64,000 nt of DNA from Symbiodinium natans (lineage: Eukaryota; Sar; Dinophyceae; Suessiales; Symbiodiniaceae). The notes under the pieces were generated by a model. The model did no database searches and was not told the DNA's origin. It worked only from the letters and a program-made list of their open reading frames with translations. The DNA lies in NCBI GenBank assembly GCA_905221605.1, contig CAJNDS010000018.1, positions 1-64,000 of the forward strand, in the 5' to 3' direction. Each line of letters starts with the position of its first letter. Position 1 is the stretch's first letter. Shown here piece by piece: positions 29,077 through 40,087 of the stretch. Both the position numbers and the translations under genes were made by a program.

Positions 29077-32000
29077 CTAGGCCCTCGAGGCGCCAAGTGA
29101 GTCCGTGGGAGACTTAGCGCAAGGGGGCTGTGACGCCTCAACCGTCCTAATCCCATCCGGAGATGCTGTGTGCGTGGGCCGTGTCCGGGGGCTGGGTGGA
29201 CGTCGTACGCCAGGCGGCGGGTCCCTAATGTTGCCGCCACTACGGGGTGGACACGAGGCGGCGCTACCCCCTCCGATCCTGTGATCAACTTCACTAGAGG
29301 GAGTCGTCACACCAGCATCCAGAGCAATAGGACTCGCGGCCGGCACAACCGCAGGCTCTTTCGTTGCAGGCTCCTTCGTCAGTGGTCCTCTCTCCCGCGT
29401 TGGGGTGCCGCAAGGGGTTCGGGAAACGTCCCGTTTAGCTGGCGGAGGCGGGCTGATAGCTGCCGCAATGGAGCCCCCCGCGGCCCGAGGCTTGAGCCAT
29501 GGTGTACCCCACCGCTCGCCATGGCGCGCGTTGGTGGTAGCCTCGCCTTGGGCTGGCGACTGCTGCGGCGTAGGAACCTCGACTGCAGTAGCAACCACCA
29601 CGTCGGGACTGTTACTACCCGCGGGCACAGGGCTGTTTCCCGGGGAGTCCACATCAATCGCAGTTTCGGAGGCAGCCTTACCCGTACGAACAGGTAGGAG
29701 GTGAAGACCACGGGGGGCTCGCAGTATGCCGGCCTTGTGTTCGAAAGCCGGGTCAGCGCGTTGAGCAGATCCCCGCTTGGGCGGCATCCTAATGCTGGTG
29801 TCCCCTAGCAAGCAGGTGAGGTACTGGGCGACCCCATCTCCTTCCCTCACCGGCTGGAAGGGGACACAATACACAGCATTGGGCAGGGGCTCCAGGACGA
29901 AGCCGCGCGTTTGCAGACTAACAATGGTGCCCGAGTAGGAGTTGGAGGTGAAAGAGGGACTCCCCCATCCTTCTTGCTGAAGTGTGCGGTAAAAAACCTC
30001 CCGCTTATCTCCCCAGGTGGCCTTCAAAGCCCACGCTTGATGCAGGGGTGGTGCTTCAAAGAGGTCCAGCCCAACTTTGCGTTCCGCAGGCAGCACGATG
30101 CTGGCTACTGTCCGTTCTCGGAAGGCTTGCTTGTGTAATGCCGTTGCAATGCCAGGGCCATCCATGCTCCACAAGCTGGCTTGTGTGCGCACATATTCAG
30201 CGCAATCAATCAGGCCCCCGGTTGCGCAGGCCGCCATTTGGAAGCATGCACCTATACCATCAGAGTAGTGCGGTGCCACGAAAACCAAAGCCCCAAGCCC
30301 TCTCGTGAAGGAGGAGGTGGCTCGGGCAAACCCTGCCTCGCTACTAAACAGGAATCCAGAAGCCCGACATGTCACAAAGACACATATCCCAAATGTGGGG
30401 CCAGTGGAGCAGGCCGTGGTGATAGCGCCGAAGAAGCGTTTAAGGGACCCTATGCGATTCATGAGGAAGGTCCGAAACGTCACAAGGCTCCAAGTGTTGG
30501 GCGCGCCAGTCAGCGGGAAGTCTTCCGCGGTTTGGCAGGCTTCAAGTAGGCTCATATCGTCATCGCCCAGTGGGTCTGCGGGGAGACTCAACTGCAGCAT
30601 AAACTTCATTTGGGTAACAATCCTGGCATACTGAGAGACCATCCCGATAGGGGAGTCAGGATAGACCTGGTGCCCAAAAGTGAGCACAATGTCCGCCAGG
30701 ACCATGCTGAGGTCGTAGCTTCTGCCTATTTTGGTTTGGGTCTCATCCTGATCTTGCACCCGTACCCATCGACACGTTTCCATCCACCTGCCTGCAAGGC
30801 TACGCAGTGGCCGCCCGAGCAGGTGCTGCATCGTGGGACCTGGTGGCATACGTAGCCGAGGGACCCTGCCTATCAGCTCGAAGCGGCACGCCTCCGAGTA
30901 CCGACATGCGTATAGAATGGCAGCAATCTCAGGAGGGAGGCGCATGGATGAACAGAGCGAGAGGTTGACAGCCGGTCCGACAATGGCCTTCAGCCCGGCG
31001 GCCTGCATGACTGTCTCGGCTTGCTTCGGTTTGACGATGCTTATACAGAGAATCGATTCCAGCATCGAGACCGCTGAGAACAACACCTCAGACGCTCCAG
31101 AGGAACGGTGGGGCTTGCCCCAAGAGGGCATCTCGCCTTGTCCCTTTTTCCACGGGCCGGAACTTTGGGCCGTTTGCCGCAAAAGGGCCGCAGGCAAGGT
31201 GGCTGGCGTGTGGAGGTCGGCAGGGACCGCATTGAGACCACAAATCTTTTGCTCCAACAACTCCGTGACGAAGTGGTAATTGGGTCGCGATCCTCCAGCG
31301 GGCTGTCTGTGGTCGCCAATCATGACATCAAGTGCATGCTTGATGTGCGCCAGAATGGTGTTGGAACCAGGCGTGCCCAATTGCTGGGCTTCATCTCGGA
31401 GGAGCAACTCAACATCCTTTAGACGGTTAATGAGCTGCGAGTAGGGAAAGCTAAGCCTTGCCACAATCGTACCATGTGTCGTGGCTACAAGTAGCCCCCG
31501 GTACAAATCGTGCACATCAAAAGGGAGCTTATGTGTGTCCTTCTCCTTGTTACCCGGTATGCGAACGATGCGGCTGCGAACAAATTCATTGCTAGCAGTC
31601 GTGAGCCTATCAACCGCTTCGACATAGGCCCGAACCGATTCATTGCCATGAGCGGTGTACAGGGTGAGCCGGCTCGTCAGGCACGCAAGGAGTACTCCTA
31701 GAAACGCGCAGGATCGTGTCTTCCCGCTGCCGGGCGCACCCGTTATGAATACAGAAGTACGATTAGCGGCCAGGCCGTACGAGCACGCTCCCAGCAGCGC
31801 TGCCAGGTGTCCGTCCGCCCCCCAAAAGGTATCACAGAGGCACGTAAGGAAGGCGGGACCAACCGCGAGCGCAAAGATGCTGGCTCGAGTCCTCGGATCG
31901 TGCTCGTTGCTCAACGAGTCATGGGACAGGCGTAGACACTCCGCATGCCACAGCGCAGGAGTCCGGGCGTCCTCTTGGCCGGGCAGCGGAGAGTCAGGCA

Positions 32001-33941
32001 GCGTAGCTAACACGCCACTCAGCAGCGTCGGCGTCCATTCTTTGCGATAGGATTGTTCCTCCGCAAGCCAAAGGTTGAGGAAGCTTTGCAAGGGGTTGGA
32101 AGCCCCCGGACCCGCAGTAAGCGATGCCTGCGCAGCTTGCGTTTCGTGCTTGCCTCTGAAGACTTGGCAGACCTCCGGGTGAATGAGCTGTGCCCATGTG
32201 TCGTGCCAGTTCCCTCTCACCACTAGCCCGATAAGGAGGACAAGCACTAAATCTGTGAGAAAGCCCGGCAACCACTGTGGCTGCCGGATGGCATCAAGAG
32301 GCGAGTCTTCTAGCGGAACGCCCAATGCAACATGCTGCCTTTTCCTAGGCATGTGTAACAGAGCATCCCAAAGCGGGGTAGAGGCTCCTCCGGGCAGAAC
32401 CTCAAGCTGGCTGACTCTCGGCAGTGAGGGTCGTTGCGCGAATTGGTTGTGCTGTTCATCAGTCAAGAGCAGGGCAATGGTTATATTGACTGGCTGCATG
32501 GCCTTACTTTCTCCAGGGCCGGTGAAAAGCTTCTTCGAGGCAAGGAGCTCTATAAACATGCCTGGGTAGGCCACATCCCCCTTGTCTTCTCTCAAGGTAA
32601 CCAGCAAAGCAGTGCCCTTGGCCGGCACTTTACCAGCGACAGCAAACCACTTTTTAGCCCAGTCAGGGACATCCGCCAACTCCGGTGTAAGGAGCATGAC
32701 CGATGCCCTTGGGTAAACTCGATGGAGAAGGCAGATTGGCCATGTATGCGTGCCGGGCTTTATCGCCACAGGGGTGGCGGCCCGCTTGACCGCAGCTTGC
32801 TCTGGGTAGTGATACTGTTCCGAGGGCTCCTCCTCGATTTCTGCTTCCGAGGCCATGGCTAAAAACTGATAACCCAGCATGTCAACCAGGCGCTCTAACG
32901 ACAGGTGGGGGAGCCACATACCCAAAACTAGTTTCATCGTGGGACCAAGTTCATGATACGGGGGCGGCAAATCAGCCAGATGCGGCTTGGCATCCGTCAG
33001 GAGGACTTGGGTACAGTCAGCACGGAGACTTGCAATGCTCCGGTTCTCAGCGGAAGGTATCCGGAGAAAAGCCTCCATATCGGGGCGTCTGATTTGCCGT
33101 CCCAGCACGGAGTTGATGAAAGTTTTAGACTTATCCGAAAGCTGGACAGAGCCACACGCAACCCCCATCAAACCTGCTCGCACTGTGCGATCCATCCGGG
33201 GGTCGGCCAAGCCGCAAATCTTTTTAGTCAATTCCTTATGCACCTAATCCCCCGGCGTGAGCTGGTAGCTCTTCACTGTGGACAAAGTGACCATAAGAGT
33301 GTCCACCACTGCCAAGTGACTCAGGTCCAGTGAAGTAGTAGAGACGCGCTCCCGCGCCAATCGCTTGCGTCCTTGCTGCCTGGCTGGGCCGGAAGATACA
33401 AAGCTGGTCGCTCTCATGATGGACAAGACTAACAGCGTGCCGCAATTCCGAACCCAGGATATATTGCAGCATGGCCCGTTGGCGCTCATGCCGACTCTGG
33501 TAGAGTAGGCAGCCGTACCACACTCCCCCACTGCGGCAAGATGTTTTTGCCTTTGGCACCATATCCATGCACAAAAGGAGGGGGTATAACCTCGGCGTAT
33601 CGGTTCGCCATGAATAAGTCAGGACCAGGTAGGATTGCCAAACGGGAGTGCGAGCCGCCGTAACCCATGAGCAAGGGAAGAAATCCCTGTTCATATGGGC
33701 CTTGTCCCCATGTTTTGACCCCTCTGACCTGCCTGACTGGGGAGGCGCCAAACTGGATGTCTGGCTCTGGCCGGCCAGCAGTAAGGTCGGCCGTTTTCCA
33801 CGCAACCTCATGTATGTATCTTCCTAAAAGTGCCCACGCAAACACAAAGTCAGAGTGCTTGTGAGCAGTGTTTGCGACTGTCGGTGTCAACGCAAGCACC
33901 GTCACATCTTTAGCCAGGCATATCACCATCCCCCCTTTCAC
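29077..33941 (-). pseudogene. Gene A, copy 2: superfamily 1 helicase protein, N-terminus broken and truncated
   Basis: The main frame (29,077-33,243; 1,388 codons) is intact. Motif I is GAPGSGKT at about codon 500 (31,714-31,743), motif II LLRDEAQQ at about 614, then MIGDHRQPAGG, and motif VI-like ARATSSFTRG at about 973. These are followed by a long Pro/Thr-rich tail (PPPGVRRPPSPRTRP). It opens with GTG right after a TAG that replaces the Tyr codon of copy 1 (PGDYLYSELTK versus PGD*VHKELTK). A one-base deletion lies just upstream (HSEEL.. context), and another frame change near 33.54 kb. Homology with copy 1 stops at about 33.9 kb, where the plus-strand reverse transcriptase frame begins. 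The core is UPF1-like SF1, predicted to unwind RNA or DNA using ATP. Confidence 0.8.
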
Positions 33942-36900
33942 GCCGTCAGGTAATGGTTCAGCCGAGCTCCCGAGACATTGGCTTCAAGAAGCGCTTAATC
34001 GGCTACACCTTGGTGCAGAGCTGAAAACTGCCCCCTCACCAAGTCTTCGTTCCCTGGTTGCTCAAAGAGATTTGCAGGTTGATAAGTCCAAAATTAAGTG
34101 GCAGGCCTTCAGGAAGATCTGCCCTCGAATCATCGATTCGCAACAGGTCAGAAGCGAAAATGGCCAGCTGATCACATCTATGAGTCAGTTTGATGCTGCA
34201 CTAAGGGCAACTAGAGCCTTTTGGCACCACTTCCCTTGTCAATACGATAACCAGTGGGACAAACTCCTACAGCCATATGCGCAAAGGGCCCCCTTCGTGC
34301 CGGCTGACTTACCAGATGAAAACATCATCTTCAAGGCCATTATTACCACCAAGGATTCTTCCCCGGGTCCCGATGGTGTGCCCTATGCCTTCTATAGGCA
34401 AAATCCGAGTTATTTTGCCAACTTACTTGGGGATCATATGTGGGAGATGTGCTTGTCTCAAGCTGATCATCCGCTTCAGGCCTTAGTCTTCATTCCCAAG
34501 GCAGACAAGGGTGCGTACGCGGACAACTACAGGCCACTAGACATGCCCGATACTTGTGATCGAATCATTGACTCCGCAATCTACGCGGTCCTTGCTGAGT
34601 CTTTCAAAGACTCGCTACATCCTGCCCAGGCTCTTCTTAATCACTTCAAAGAACCACAGGCAAATTATGCCCAAATGCAACACTACTTGGAGCTCAAAGA
34701 TGCCCAGTACACAGTCATGCTTTCCGACTTTGCCAAGGCCTTTGAACGGGTAAATCCCTGGTGGGTACTACAGTGCTTAGCGGCAAGAGCTGCCCCTGCC
34801 TGGATCAAAGCTTACGTCATCCACCTTATGTTTGGGAGGCGCACCCAGCATAAAGTACAAGGTTTCTTGCTCGAGCCTATCTCCATCCACCAAGGCCTTG
34901 CTATGGGAAGGGCGACCTCTGTTGTCCTTTTCTGTCTCGCCTTAGATCCCTTGATTTGGGCGCTGCACGACATTTCTTCCTTCATAAGACTAACGGCTTA
35001 CATGGACGATAACAGCGCTGCCTCCAAAGGCCTGCATTGGGTGGAAAAGGCACAAAGAACTTTCGAACCAGCGCACAGTGCGGGGTTACAAGTTCTCCGT
35101 CACCAATGCTTCCAAGCAGGGTTTATTTCTTTACAAGTTCTCCCTAGGGATGTCAGAGCATGCATAGCCCAATTTGGTGTCGCTTGGATTGAGTCCAAAC
35201 AGCTTCCACCGAGCAATACTCTCACCATTGGAGGTCCCTCATTGCATCAAGCCTTGTGCTTACTGCTTCAACAGAACATCTACAGCCTCGACCAAGCAAT
35301 GAGGATGTCCTTGACTAGGCTTGACGTGCGACACGGACTGCTCTTAGTAAGCGGAAGCAGATGCTACGTCCTGTCTAGCGATATGCTGCTTTGCATGTGC
35401 ACACAACAGCAAAATTTCCACGAATTGTTGGCTTGCATTATTGCATCGCCTTGCAAATGCAAATGCAAAACTTCTATCCTTACCAACAAGCCCTTCAAAA
35501 CTGCTGATATCCTTCTCCTCGACATGACGCCTTGGGGGTCTAAGATTATTGCTGAGACTGCGACAATGTTGGGCTTTATCCTGCGTGGCCGCATGTCAAA
35601 ATATGAATGGGAGCAAGCAACGTCTATTGATGAAATCCATTGGGTTGGACAAAGGAAAATGTCAGATGCTTCCTTGCGCATGCTGACCCTTGATAAGGCC
35701 TTGTGCAATATGTTGAGAAGGAATAAACAAGCTCTTTCCCTTACTGCATCAATGCCTGCCAGGATTCAATTCCATACGGCCTTCATTGCCTCTTGCCCTC
35801 TTTTCTGCAATTCCTTGTACGCCTTCACCAAAAGGCATATGCTCAAAGCACTAGCTATTGCCAGCTCAACTATTTTGAGGCGTCCCTGGATTCAGGCCAA
35901 ACATATGGCGGGCGTTTTTGATTTTATCAAAGCGCCTAGGGCAATGGATCCAGAAATAGGCGCCATATTGTCTAAAGTTGGCCTATTGCTGCGCTGGAGA
36001 GGCAAATGGGCTTTAAACGTTATCCTGCACGACCTTGAAAATGCGCATGCGGCCAACCTTCCCTTCTACCATTCGTTGCTTGTACAAGCCAGGCAAGCCA
36101 TTCAGAAATCAGTCTCCCTAGGAGACTCACCAATCATTGAGCAGTTCAAAAGCAAGTGCCATGATGCCCTATCTTCTGCGCTGCCTAGAGTGAGCCCTCA
36201 CTCAGGCGGTCGCAAGCTCAAGCAGGCGCAAATTGCGCTTAGAGCAGTGTTGCGCAATGCTGCTTGTGTTCAGGCGCAAGGATATCTTCAACAAAAAGTT
36301 GCGAACCATGCACATGAGAGACAGCTATGTGCCATTCTGCTTGCGCTAAACCTCCCGCCAAAGAACGTGGCTTCGGATGTCACTCGTTGCTACGCACTTA
36401 GATGGGCCATTGTTGAAGAAGCCGATGCATATTTTGTGTACAGGCAATATGCCTCTAGGGACGAGCAATGTAGAATCTGCCTACGCAAACAAACAGGGAA
36501 AGAGCTCTGGTATGACAATGGGTTCGGCAGCACGCCAGTCTGCAAACTCTGTCATCTCAACCAAAGCTGCCCTGATGACCTTGCCCATGCCATCAGCTGC
36601 ATGCTGCCTTGCTGTGATGTTAACCAAGCACCACTCCTGCAATGTGCGGCAATGCCTGGTGCTCCGGCTAGAACTATTACTTACAGAGCAGCTATACCCA
36701 ATGAGCACCAGTGTACTTTCATCCAAAGCCACTGCCTGCTCTGTGGGCTGGGAGCAAACACAACAGAGCATTGGCTTACGGCTTGCGTGGTCACCAAAGC
36801 CACCCTCTTTATTGTACTAGTCACATTGGGATATGCTGGCACTGCCTCGTTTGACTCCCTGTGTCACACTGCCCTTCCTAGGATCAATGTTGAGGGAGGG

Positions 36901-39066
36901 ATTGACAAGAAATTCTGCGCCGTCCTATTAGCATGGATTGCGACCATAAGAAGATATACCATGGAACAGCAATGCACCTGGCACCCTGGATGGTGTGAGA
37001 CACCGCAACGGGCAAAACACATCAGTGACATACCCAAGCTCGCGTCACGTCTTTGGAACACCATCCCGAGGGTGTTACTTCCCAAGGCATTACCGGCATG
37101 GTGGGTTGACACAGAACGCTGCAAGCCCTGTTGCAACGACGGAGGACTCCATATCGAGGTCAAGCATCCCCTTTCTGCCTTAATTAAAGCAAGCGCCCAA
37201 GGTGTTACTGTCTCCCCCAGGAATGCCAATATAGGGGATGTCTTAGCAACATTAGATGCACAGCATTACTTGCTTGCACCTATGTATCAACAGACCCTTG
37301 GCGTCCCTAATGTTGCTCTATGGCCTAAAATGTGTCATTGCGGCAATCTGCACCTTAAAGTTACGGCATTAAGGCCAATCCCTGCAGGTACTCCACTCAT
37401 TGTTGAGTTAAAACCTGTCAAAGATACCCACCTTGTTGCTCAATTTGACGGCAGCTGTCACGTGCAAGAAGGTATCGGTGGTGCGGGTGGTATCGTATGG
37501 TCGCCCGGACCAGTCCCGGTAATTCTTGAAACGATTGCCATCCCACTCCAGCCTTGTCCAGATTCTATGTTTGCGGAAATATGCGCCGCTGACGCAACGT
37601 TAGACAAGGCATTATCTCTAGCTGCTAGTAATCAAATTAGGGAGGTTATTCTTCAGGGCGACTGCATCAACATTGTAAAGCACTTTGCTGGTGCCTTGAG
37701 ACTACATAGGGAAGACCTAGTGCGAAAACTGGACAACATGTGGCAAAAGTTAACGCACACACCCATTACAGTACATTGGTCATACGTCCCTCGCGTCGGC
37801 AACAAAGTCGCTGACCACCTGGCAGGAATCGCCGCTAACAGTCTCCGCTACGAAGCACCCCTTCATGAAGATGTCTTCTTTGACTCGGGTGAGGGTCAGC
37901 CTCATATGCAAATAAACACTGAGTGCTTTCCGCCTATTCTGTTGCCTTCCAAGCAATGGCACCTGCAAGCTATACAGGACTTGCATTCCGGAGCTGAAAT
38001 TATTTCTCTTGAGGCCCCCCCACTTTGGAATCCGGAACTGCTTTTGCGGTTTTGCCTCTACAATCGGATCAAGCCTCCCCCCGAGCTTGATACAACGTGG
38101 CCAGGGCTGGTCCAGTATCGAAGGCCATCTTTGCACCCACAGGGTAGATATTATGCCATACGGCACTGGCAAACGAGTAAAAGGCTAACACGTTTCTTGG
38201 CCATCGGACCGAACGCAATTGAAATCGACATGAAAGGTGCGCATTATACGCTTTTGCGCCTCCTTACATGTCACAGCCCTACTCACCCACCCCTCCCAAC
38301 GTTGCTTGAAGCCAGGGAGCTATTTAGTAGTCACCTTGCACGCGCGCCCAAAGCACAAACAGTACAAACCAAGCACTTGTTGCAAAGAGCAGTTGGAATG
38401 GACAGCAATGCTTTCCTTCGGCATGTTTATGAAGGTAGTATTGCTGCTTATGCCATCCCCCCTGCCTTGGCAAGTTTTCTTGCACATTTGGTGCAGGCTA
38501 AAGCTACCCTCCAGGTTATGATCCAGCAAGGAATCCCATTTTACCAACCGGATGCAAGGGTCAACAACAGGAATTGGGCAACTTTTGCACTTGAAGCTGC
38601 GGAAAGCTTCGTAATGCGAAAAGGGCTCGCTGCAATGCTCCCGTACTGCGCAGGCACAGTGCTTTGGGTACATGACGGGGTGTACGTCAAAAATAGAAAC
38701 GCAGTTTCACCCTTCATCGAAGGGGCTACTGAAGCGTTGGTTCAGCTCATCCAGGTGGGGCAGCACTGTCATCCACAGGTCACACCTAACCAGGAATTTG
38801 CTAACCTACAAGATGTCTTTGCTATTACCACCACGAAGAGTGAATTTAATGCGGCAGTTGATGCGTTAAACGCTGCGGGTATCGCGTGTCATAGCCCTGC
38901 TCTCCCAAAGCACCCAAAGGCAACCACCAACAGGGTGTCCAAGCGCCTTATCCTGGAAGTTCAGGATATACTAGAGGTCGAGAGGCAAAGAGACGATAAA
39001 AGGAGACGCGTTGATGTTACAGCTGTTCCGCGTAGGGGATTGTGGGTAACACCCCCCTCGTTGTGA
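33868..39066 (+). CDS. Non-LTR-type reverse transcriptase with RNase H and a polymerase-like C-terminal domain
   Basis: 1,732 codons, uninterrupted; the first ~25 overlap gene A copy 2 and the true N-terminus is probably missing. RT motifs: SSPGPDGVPYAFY (from about residue 164), motif A LSDFAKAFERV (D287), motif B region HQGLAMGRATSVVLF, and the YMDD box (378-381). A Cys-rich segment (CRIC 868-871, CKLC 892-895) and further Cys/His pairs follow. RNase H has D1194 (FDGSC), E1237 (FAEICA), D1265 (LQGDC) and D1316 (NKVADHLAG). Beyond it, residues 1420-1650 carry EIDMKGAHYTLL (D1454) and VLWVHDGVYVK (H1602-D1603), resembling motifs A and C of family A-like polymerase palms. No apurinic endonuclease domain is present upstream of the RT, consistent with a 5'-truncated LINE copy. 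The RT/RNase H assignment is firm; the third domain is inference. Confidence 0.9.
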   Translation: MFATVGVNASTVTSLARHITIPPFTPSGNGSAELPRHWLQEALNRLHLGAELKTAPSPSLRSLVAQRDLQVDKSKIKWQAFRKICPRIIDSQQVRSENGQLITSMSQFDAALRATRAFWHHFPCQYDNQWDKLLQPYAQRAPFVPADLPDENIIFKAIITTKDSSPGPDGVPYAFYRQNPSYFANLLGDHMWEMCLSQADHPLQALVFIPKADKGAYADNYRPLDMPDTCDRIIDSAIYAVLAESFKDSLHPAQALLNHFKEPQANYAQMQHYLELKDAQYTVMLSDFAKAFERVNPWWVLQCLAARAAPAWIKAYVIHLMFGRRTQHKVQGFLLEPISIHQGLAMGRATSVVLFCLALDPLIWALHDISSFIRLTAYMDDNSAASKGLHWVEKAQRTFEPAHSAGLQVLRHQCFQAGFISLQVLPRDVRACIAQFGVAWIESKQLPPSNTLTIGGPSLHQALCLLLQQNIYSLDQAMRMSLTRLDVRHGLLLVSGSRCYVLSSDMLLCMCTQQQNFHELLACIIASPCKCKCKTSILTNKPFKTADILLLDMTPWGSKIIAETATMLGFILRGRMSKYEWEQATSIDEIHWVGQRKMSDASLRMLTLDKALCNMLRRNKQALSLTASMPARIQFHTAFIASCPLFCNSLYAFTKRHMLKALAIASSTILRRPWIQAKHMAGVFDFIKAPRAMDPEIGAILSKVGLLLRWRGKWALNVILHDLENAHAANLPFYHSLLVQARQAIQKSVSLGDSPIIEQFKSKCHDALSSALPRVSPHSGGRKLKQAQIALRAVLRNAACVQAQGYLQQKVANHAHERQLCAILLALNLPPKNVASDVTRCYALRWAIVEEADAYFVYRQYASRDEQCRICLRKQTGKELWYDNGFGSTPVCKLCHLNQSCPDDLAHAISCMLPCCDVNQAPLLQCAAMPGAPARTITYRAAIPNEHQCTFIQSHCLLCGLGANTTEHWLTACVVTKATLFIVLVTLGYAGTASFDSLCHTALPRINVEGGIDKKFCAVLLAWIATIRRYTMEQQCTWHPGWCETPQRAKHISDIPKLASRLWNTIPRVLLPKALPAWWVDTERCKPCCNDGGLHIEVKHPLSALIKASAQGVTVSPRNANIGDVLATLDAQHYLLAPMYQQTLGVPNVALWPKMCHCGNLHLKVTALRPIPAGTPLIVELKPVKDTHLVAQFDGSCHVQEGIGGAGGIVWSPGPVPVILETIAIPLQPCPDSMFAEICAADATLDKALSLAASNQIREVILQGDCINIVKHFAGALRLHREDLVRKLDNMWQKLTHTPITVHWSYVPRVGNKVADHLAGIAANSLRYEAPLHEDVFFDSGEGQPHMQINTECFPPILLPSKQWHLQAIQDLHSGAEIISLEAPPLWNPELLLRFCLYNRIKPPPELDTTWPGLVQYRRPSLHPQGRYYAIRHWQTSKRLTRFLAIGPNAIEIDMKGAHYTLLRLLTCHSPTHPPLPTLLEARELFSSHLARAPKAQTVQTKHLLQRAVGMDSNAFLRHVYEGSIAAYAIPPALASFLAHLVQAKATLQVMIQQGIPFYQPDARVNNRNWATFALEAAESFVMRKGLAAMLPYCAGTVLWVHDGVYVKNRNAVSPFIEGATEALVQLIQVGQHCHPQVTPNQEFANLQDVFAITTTKSEFNAAVDALNAAGIACHSPALPKHPKATTNRVSKRLILEVQDILEVERQRDDKRRRVDVTAVPRRGLWVTPPSL

Positions 39067-39158
39067 TGCGTGTAGTCCCCATTTCAACCACCCTCCCTCT
39101 TTCGTGATGGCGGCACCTTTGGCTCAAACCAGTTGTGAACGCCCGGGCACAACCAAAC

Positions 39159-39740
39159 ATGCTGGCCGCCACACGCTGCCTCCTGGCTTGGCGTTACCAT
39201 GAAGCCATTGGTAGTCATTCCAGCACAGCTGACTTCGAACTCACAGTCCTCCCTGCTGCAGCGGGAGTGATCCTCGTGGCTCTCTTAGAGGAAAGCAAGT
39301 CGAACGAAGCCCTTTCCCCGTACCATAAGGATCGTTTATATCGAGGCGTCTCCTTCGGTAATCCACAGATCATTCACGAGATTGTCGAAGATCTGGATGA
39401 GGAAAAACTCCTACTTGCATGGACTCTCATTGAAGTCATTGCAAGGCTGGACGCTGCCACTCAACCTCGCGCTACCGTGTCAATGGAATGGAAAATAAGT
39501 ACACCAAATCTCCGTGCCATCTCGTGCGTTGGAGAACGTGCGCTTGCCCAATCACTTTCGGAGCACTTTTCTTTGACCCCCAAGTGGTCTTCACGAGTTG
39601 TCGGGGCTTTAATCGGGCAAAAAACTGGATGGGGTAGGGTAGATGCATTGCTCCAGGTCTTAACGCCAAGAGCAACAGTCATTGCCCGTGAACTGTGTGA
39701 GTGTGAACAATTCCCCTATCACTTCTTTTGGCCGTGGTAG
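39159..39740 (+). CDS. Hypothetical ORF downstream of the reverse transcriptase
   Basis: About 193 residues from the ATG at 39,159 (an upstream in-frame GTG lies at 39,135). It starts about 90 bases after the RT stop. Contains 'LLAWRYHEAIGSHSSTADFELTVLP', a likely helix 'GVILVALLEESKS', and 'RVVGALIGQKTGWGRVDALLQVL'. No recognised motif. It could be a small downstream ORF of the retroelement or a relic gene. Ten bases matching the end of the dinoflagellate spliced leader (TTTGGCTCAA) lie just upstream at 39,118-39,127. Confidence 0.4.
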   Translation: MLAATRCLLAWRYHEAIGSHSSTADFELTVLPAAAGVILVALLEESKSNEALSPYHKDRLYRGVSFGNPQIIHEIVEDLDEEKLLLAWTLIEVIARLDAATQPRATVSMEWKISTPNLRAISCVGERALAQSLSEHFSLTPKWSSRVVGALIGQKTGWGRVDALLQVLTPRATVIARELCECEQFPYHFFWPW

Positions 39741-40087
39741 TCATACCTTGTTTCTTCTCACACATTAGATTCAGAGCCACGTTATTGGCTTTAATGCCCC
39801 TGGCTGGACCCACCTCACTTTGGCCATCTGTTCGCAGACAGTGGAGCTATGTGCCAATGTGTCCACTGAGTGAGGGTGTGGTTGCCCCTTGTACTTTGTG
39901 CTCGGTGGGCTTTATTGCCGTTTATGGTACTTGTACCTTTACGTGCTCCTCTGTTATTTGCCTCGTTGATTGATCACTGCTAACATTGTGATCACCTACC
40001 CCTCCCCATCCGAATATAGTTGGCACATGCGTGGCAGTTATTTTGCTCAAGCGCTCGTTATGGGAGCACTGACCCTTAACCCGCGCA
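39741..40087. other. Spacer, no gene supported
   Basis: I see only short frames with no distinctive composition, and no repeats. Confidence 0.5.

Noticed and set aside
18420-33941. Helitron
   Set aside because: The helicase is of UPF1-like SF1 type, not Pif1-like with a RepHel partner; no HUH motif was seen in genes A or B.
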